Below are positions 60,383 to 64,000 of a stretch of DNA of 64,000 bases, piece after piece. The notes below the pieces were generated by a model. That model worked only from the letters and a program-made list of their open reading frames with translations. It was not told the DNA's origin and ran no database searches. The DNA lies in NCBI RefSeq assembly GCF_047124445.1, contig NZ_CP138921.1:2356001-2420000 (forward strand), in the 5' to 3' direction. Position 1 is the first letter of the stretch; each line of letters begins with the position of its first letter. The DNA comes from Shimia sp047124445. Lineage in GTDB: Bacteria > Pseudomonadota > Alphaproteobacteria > Rhodobacterales > Rhodobacteraceae. The position numbers and the translations under genes were made by a program.

Positions 60383-61627
60383 TTATGCCGCCACTGCCGC
60401 TGGCGTCCGGTTTTCGCGGATCGGCAGATGCACAATCGCACTGAACGCGCCCACGCCAACACCAACCCACCAGACCAGCGTGTAGTCGCCGTACAGGTCA
60501 TACATCCGACCACCCAGCCACACGCCGAGGAAGCTACCAAGCTGGTGGGAGAAGAACACAATCCCGTAAAGCGTACCCATGTAGCGAAGCCCATAGAGAT
60601 GCGCGACCAGACCGGAGGTCAGCGGCACGGTCGCAAGCCACAGCGAGCCCATCACCACAGAGAACACAATCACGCTCATTGGCGTAATCGGCATCAGAAT
60701 AAAGATCGCTGCGGCTAGCGTACGACCGGTGTAAATCCCTGCCAGAAGGTACTTTTTCGGGAAATGCTTGCCTGCCCAACCGGCCAGCAAGGTGCCACCA
60801 ATATTGGCCAGGCCAATCAGCGAAATCGCCACCGCGCCCAGCGTAGAGGTGGAGGTGATGCCCATATTTGCCAGAGTGGAGCCCGGCGCAATCGGCCCAC
60901 ACATCTCGGTGATCATCGCCGGGAAATGCGCGGTGACAAAGGCCAGTTGATAACCACAGCTGAAGAAGCCCAGGAAGATCAAAGTGTAAGACGGATCTTT
61001 AAAGGCCCGCTTCAGGATCTCGCCCATGCTCTCCTGCAGCTCTTCTTTGCTCGCCGCCGCTGGCGCCCGCATCGCGGGCAAAAGTAGCAGGACCGCCAAA
61101 ATCGCAATCGCAAACACCACAAAGGTCTGCTGCCAAGACATGAACGACAGCATCCATTCCGCCATCGGCGCGCCAAACACCTGACCGGCCGAACCTGCCG
61201 CTGTCGCAATCGCCAGTGACATCGAGCGGTTCTCATCAGAACTCGCCCGCCCCACCACGGCCAGGATCACGCCAAATCCGGTACCCGCAACACCAAATCC
61301 AACAAGGATTTCAAGCATCTGATGCGCTTCCGGCGTCACCGCGAAGGACGACAAAACCAGCCCCGCCGCATAGGTCAACGCGCCCAGGATGATCGCCTTG
61401 CGATCGCCAATCTTCTCGGCAATGGCGCCAAAAATCGGTTGCCCTATGCCCCAGGCCAGGTTCTGAATCGCAATCGCCAGCGAAAACTCACTGCGCAGCC
61501 AGCCAAACTCTTCGGCAATCGGGATCTGAAACACCCCAAAACTCGCCCGAATGGCAAAGCTCACAAGGATGATGATACAACCCACCATCAAAACCGGCGT
61601 CATCAAAGGGGTCTTGGCACTCATCAT
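60383..61627 (-). CDS. MFS transporter, monocarboxylate/oxalate-formate-like
   Basis: A 414-residue carrier with 12 hydrophobic segments. Segment 1 reads VLMVGCIIILVSFAIRASFGVFQIPIAEEFGWLRSEFSLAIAIQNLAWGIGQPIFGAIAEKIGDRKAI, the pattern of the oxalate-formate / monocarboxylate group. The start ATGATG lies after AGGAG; 61624 is an equally possible start. Two different extragenic repeats lie right after its stop. Substrate unknown. Confidence 0.9.
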   Translation of the reverse strand: MMSAKTPLMTPVLMVGCIIILVSFAIRASFGVFQIPIAEEFGWLRSEFSLAIAIQNLAWGIGQPIFGAIAEKIGDRKAIILGALTYAAGLVLSSFAVTPEAHQMLEILVGFGVAGTGFGVILAVVGRASSDENRSMSLAIATAAGSAGQVFGAPMAEWMLSFMSWQQTFVVFAIAILAVLLLLPAMRAPAAASKEELQESMGEILKRAFKDPSYTLIFLGFFSCGYQLAFVTAHFPAMITEMCGPIAPGSTLANMGITSTSTLGAVAISLIGLANIGGTLLAGWAGKHFPKKYLLAGIYTGRTLAAAIFILMPITPMSVIVFSVVMGSLWLATVPLTSGLVAHLYGLRYMGTLYGIVFFSHQLGSFLGVWLGGRMYDLYGDYTLVWWVGVGVGAFSAIVHLPIRENRTPAAVAA

Positions 61628-61770
61628 CTTGCTCCTGTTTGCGCAGGGCAGACTCTGAACAAATGAAGCACCTAAGGTCAATTCAGAATTTGTTCACCCC
61701 CTCATAACAGTCTGTCATAGGGTCCGGCGTGGCCCTTTTCCTCACCGCTTCAATTGGCTAAGGGGTTTGT

Positions 61771-62835
61771 ATGGATAGCTTGCCCGAGATTTATGCCGCC
61801 CGCGTGGCTGACGGAACCTTGCATGCCGACGACGCCCAGGTCGCGGTGCTGCCGAAATTTGAACGCATTCGCAGCGATCTGGCCAAGCCTGTGAAGAAAA
61901 GCTGGTTCCGCAAATCCACACCAGAACCCGTAAAGGGCCTCTACCTCTGGGGCGGTGTTGGACGCGGCAAATCCATGCTGATGGACTTGTTTGTCGACAG
62001 CCTCGACGTGCCGGTCCGCCGTGTACACTTCCACGCCTTTATGCAGGAAATCCACGAGGCCATGCACAAAGCCCGCGCCGAAGGTGTTGAGGACACTGTG
62101 CAACCCGTCGCCAAAGCGGTGGCGGACAGCGTGCGCGTGCTGGCCTTTGATGAAATGCAGATCACCGACATCACCGACGCCATGATTGTCGGCCGCCTGT
62201 TTGAACAGCTGTTTGAGGCCGGCGTGGTAATTGTCACCACCTCCAACCGCATCCCGGATGATCTGTACAAAAACGGCCTCAACCGCCAGCTTTTCTTACC
62301 CTTTATCGCCCTGATCAAAGAGCAGATGCGGGTCTGGGAAATGGTCAGCCCAACCGATTACCGCCAAAACCGTCTCGCCGGAAATCAGGTCTATTTTGTG
62401 CAAGCCGGGTCTGAGGCCCGCGCGCAAATCCGTGCCATCTGGGACGACCTCACCGGCGGTACCGCAGAACCGCTTGTGCTCACCGTAAAGGGCCGCGAAG
62501 TCACCCTGCCCGCCTACCGCAACGGCATTGGCCGCGCGAGCTTCTTTGACCTCTGCGGCAAGATGCTTGGCCCCGGCGACTACCTCGCCATCGCCAATGC
62601 GGTAAAGGTGCTGATCCTAGAAGACATCCCCACGCTCAGCCGCAACAACTTCAACGAAGCCAAGCGCTTCGTGACCCTGATCGACGCGCTCTATGAGGCC
62701 AAGGTCCGTCTGATCTGCTCCGCCGCCGCCGAGCCGGAAATGCTCTATCTTGAGGGCGAAGGCATCTTTGAGTTTGAGCGCACCGCCTCGCGCCTGCGTG
62801 AAATGCAGGACGCCGATTGGGGCAAAGACAGCTAG
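61771..62835 (+). CDS. zapE: cell-division ATPase ZapE (AFG1-like)
   Basis: A 354-residue AAA ATPase of the AFG1/ZapE family, which associates with the constricting Z-ring. Walker A is GGVGRGKSMLMD, Walker B region VRVLAFDEMQITDITDAMIVGRLFE, sensor VVIVTTSNRIPDDLYKNGLNRQLFLPFI. The C-terminal ARFYxxL-like part SRNNFNEAKRFVTLIDALYEAKVRLICSAAAEPEMLY is diagnostic. It is monocistronic and converges with the tRNA-Trp gene. Confidence 0.95.
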   Translation: MDSLPEIYAARVADGTLHADDAQVAVLPKFERIRSDLAKPVKKSWFRKSTPEPVKGLYLWGGVGRGKSMLMDLFVDSLDVPVRRVHFHAFMQEIHEAMHKARAEGVEDTVQPVAKAVADSVRVLAFDEMQITDITDAMIVGRLFEQLFEAGVVIVTTSNRIPDDLYKNGLNRQLFLPFIALIKEQMRVWEMVSPTDYRQNRLAGNQVYFVQAGSEARAQIRAIWDDLTGGTAEPLVLTVKGREVTLPAYRNGIGRASFFDLCGKMLGPGDYLAIANAVKVLILEDIPTLSRNNFNEAKRFVTLIDALYEAKVRLICSAAAEPEMLYLEGEGIFEFERTASRLREMQDADWGKDS

Positions 62836-62857
62836 TCTTTCCGTCATACCAAGCCGC

Positions 62858-62884
62858 AAAACAAAAAGCCCCCGAAGGGGCTTT
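62858..62884 (-). terminator. intrinsic terminator of the tRNA-Trp gene
   Basis: On the minus strand AAAGCCCC-TTCG-GGGGCTTT is followed by TTGTTTTG. It lies 25 bases after the tRNA 3' end. The hairpin is symmetric and could also stop zapE, but the T run is only on the tRNA side. Confidence 0.85.
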
Positions 62885-62908
62885 GAGACGTGTCCAATCT
62901 TTGGGAAA

Positions 62909-62984
62909 TGGCAGGGGCACCAGGGCTCGAACCCGGGACCTACGGTTTTGGAGACCGTCGCTCTACCAACTGAGCTATACCCCT
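62909..62984 (-). tRNA. trnW: tRNA-Trp, anticodon CCA
   Basis: The 76-base gene reads on the minus strand from AGGGGTATAGCTCAGTTGG. The acceptor stem AGGGGTA pairs with TGCCCCT (one G-T pair). The D arm is GCTCAGTTGGTAGAGC, the anticodon loop CTCCAAA gives CCA, and the T arm is GGGTTCGAGCCC-like with TTCGA. The 3' end GCCA is encoded. Tryptophan identity follows from the anticodon and the G discriminator. Confidence 0.97.
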
Positions 62985-63110
62985 AACGTGGGGTGTTTCG
63001 TAAGGCACCCTCGCGCCGGTGGCAAGAGGTAAAACGCGCAAAAATCGCAAGACTGGTCAGCTTTGAATTGCCCCTGTATGAGAGGTGCGCACTCAAGAGG
63101 TTTTCGCCCC

Positions 63111-63842
63111 ATGTCGCTGAAGCAATCGCTCAACCGTTTGCGCAAAAAGATCGCCGATAGCCCGCGTGTGAACCGCGCCGTGGAGGGCATGTTTGCCGCC
63201 TACGTGCGATTCGCCTTCAAGACCTCTCGGTTTGAGCGCACCGGCTGTGACGAACTCGACGCTTGCCTCGCCCGCGGTGAGGCCGTGATCACCACGGTCT
63301 GGCACCAACGGCTGATTCTCGGCCCTTATATGGTCAACGCCCCCAAAGGCACCCGCGTGGTCTCACTCACCTCTGCCGCCCGCGCTGGACGGCTGGCCGG
63401 GCAGATCCTTGTGCGGCTCGGCTGGGAAACCATTCCGATGTCCAGCCACCAGCGCCACGTGACCCTCTCCCGCGAAGTTCTCAAACGTCACCGCGAAGGC
63501 TGCTCGCTGGGTGTGGTGCCCGACGGCCCCCGCGGCCCTGCGCGCGTCGCTTCCACCGTGCCACTCATTTGGGCGCGCTCAACCGGCGCTCGTGTGTTTA
63601 CCTTGGCCTTTGCCCAAAAACGCGTCTTACGCCTGCCGACTTGGGACAAGCAAATGCTGCCCCTGCCGTTTTCGCGCGGGATCATCACCTGTCAGGAATG
63701 GACCGACGCGGTGCCGCGCAAACCCACCGAAGACGAAACCGAAGCCCTACGTCTCAGCTTGCAACGGTCGCTCGACGAGATTACCGACGCCGCCGACGCT
63801 GCCCTTGGCAAACCCAGCGAAAACCCCAATCTGGCGGAATAA
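63111..63842 (+). CDS. DUF374 lysophospholipid acyltransferase-like protein
   Basis: A 243-residue protein of the DUF374 / lysophospholipid acyltransferase superfamily. The catalytic region is AVITTVWHQRLILGPYMVN (His in WHQR), then GWETIPMSSHQRHVTLSREVLKRHREGCSLGVVPDGPRGPARVAS, where DGPRGP is a family hallmark. Such proteins are thought to acylate lipid A or a related glycolipid precursor in alphaproteobacteria. The start at 63111 is chosen over a frame 16 codons longer, which precedes the conserved part. Confidence 0.87.
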   Translation: MSLKQSLNRLRKKIADSPRVNRAVEGMFAAYVRFAFKTSRFERTGCDELDACLARGEAVITTVWHQRLILGPYMVNAPKGTRVVSLTSAARAGRLAGQILVRLGWETIPMSSHQRHVTLSREVLKRHREGCSLGVVPDGPRGPARVASTVPLIWARSTGARVFTLAFAQKRVLRLPTWDKQMLPLPFSRGIITCQEWTDAVPRKPTEDETEALRLSLQRSLDEITDAADAALGKPSENPNLAE

Positions 63843-63848
63843 CCGGCT

Positions 63849-64000
63849 TACGACGCCTGCAAGACACGGCGTTCAAACCGTTGCATCACCGGCAATATCC
63901 ACGCACGGAAGGTCTTCACCGGCCGCTCGAAGTAACGCGCAAACAGCAATCCCACCGCAACAGATCCGCCCAGCAACAGCGCATCTCGCCCCAGCATCTC
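63849..64000 (-). CDS. C-terminal tail of a membrane protein, possibly acyltransferase family 3
   Basis: The window ends inside a minus-strand gene. The last 50 residues are open from the window edge to a TAA at 63849-63851: a hydrophobic helix (MLGRDALLLGGSVAVGLLFARYF) followed by ERPVKTFRAW and a basic end RFERRVLQAS. A final membrane helix followed by an ERP motif resembles the end of OafA/YrhL-type acyltransferases, but with so little sequence this is a guess. It converges with the DUF374 gene, six bases away. Confidence 0.4.

Overview
The window is a GC-rich alphaproteobacterial chromosome segment, almost certainly from the Rhodobacterales (Roseobacter group). The evidence is the trmD / rplS / rpmE neighbourhood, a MipZ division ATPase, the DUF2794, DUF2783 and DUF1508 families, an exosortase E / VPEID-CTERM pair, an alphaproteobacterial LexA box (GTTC-N7-GTTC) and an Irr-type iron control element. 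Genes are densely packed on both strands. I see no prophage, insertion sequence, CRISPR array or rRNA. There is one tRNA gene (Trp, anticodon CCA).

Layout. 1-4.1 kb: the 3' part of trmD, a YegP-like protein, a GH25 lipoprotein, a MarR gene with a small membrane protein, then rplS-rpmE and a strong terminator. 4.3-12 kb: an acidic orphan, an MFS carrier, small conserved proteins, an SRPBCC-TetR pair, a PLP transsulfuration-type enzyme and a pseudouridine synthase. 12-14.8 kb: mipZ followed after 3 bases by a fused exosortase E/CPBP protease, convergent with its probable only substrate, a 90-residue VPEID-CTERM precursor whose exported part is a short Trp/Gly/Arg-rich peptide. 15-24.5 kb: a homogentisate catabolic cluster (MarR, hmgA, MBL protein, fahA, accessory genes, group A FAD monooxygenase, DUF2783 protein, maiA) closed by an HpaR-like regulator. 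25.2-30.1 kb: a complete HAAT-type ABC importer. 30.1-39.6 kb: MFS carrier, asd, a MuiA-like protein, an orphan with a structured leader, an M17 aminopeptidase - NlpC/P60 - agmatinase operon, a double GNAT protein and DUF2794. 39.7-47 kb: a candidate small RNA, a LexA-controlled imuB, cytochrome c', an I78 inhibitor-like lipoprotein, frmA, NYN, VWA and AAA proteins, and a MarR gene divergent from a multicopper oxidase. 48.5-64 kb: DUF3604 protein, TetR divergent from mbfA (Irr box), transporters, fghA, a Sel1 protein, an ArsR-SRPBCC pair, DMT, HAD, ornithine-cyclodeaminase-like and MFS genes, zapE, tRNA-Trp, a lysophospholipid-acyltransferase-like gene and the tail of a truncated gene.

How the genes work together. 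The homogentisate genes form a full lower pathway to fumarate and acetoacetate. No 4-hydroxyphenylpyruvate dioxygenase is present, but a hydroxylase that could form homogentisate from a hydroxyphenylacetate is, and the ABC importer beside it may bring in the substrate. frmA and fghA, 10 kb apart, make the glutathione-dependent formaldehyde route. mbfA and the multicopper oxidase handle iron and copper stress.

The most interesting items are the XrtE/VPEID pair with its Trp-rich cargo, a family of composite two-hairpin extragenic elements (five places), a second 38-bp dispersed repeat (two copies), a candidate small RNA at 39.74-39.86 kb, and several clear operators. All coordinates, palindromes and motif matches were read by eye; family assignments rest on recognised motifs, not on database searches.
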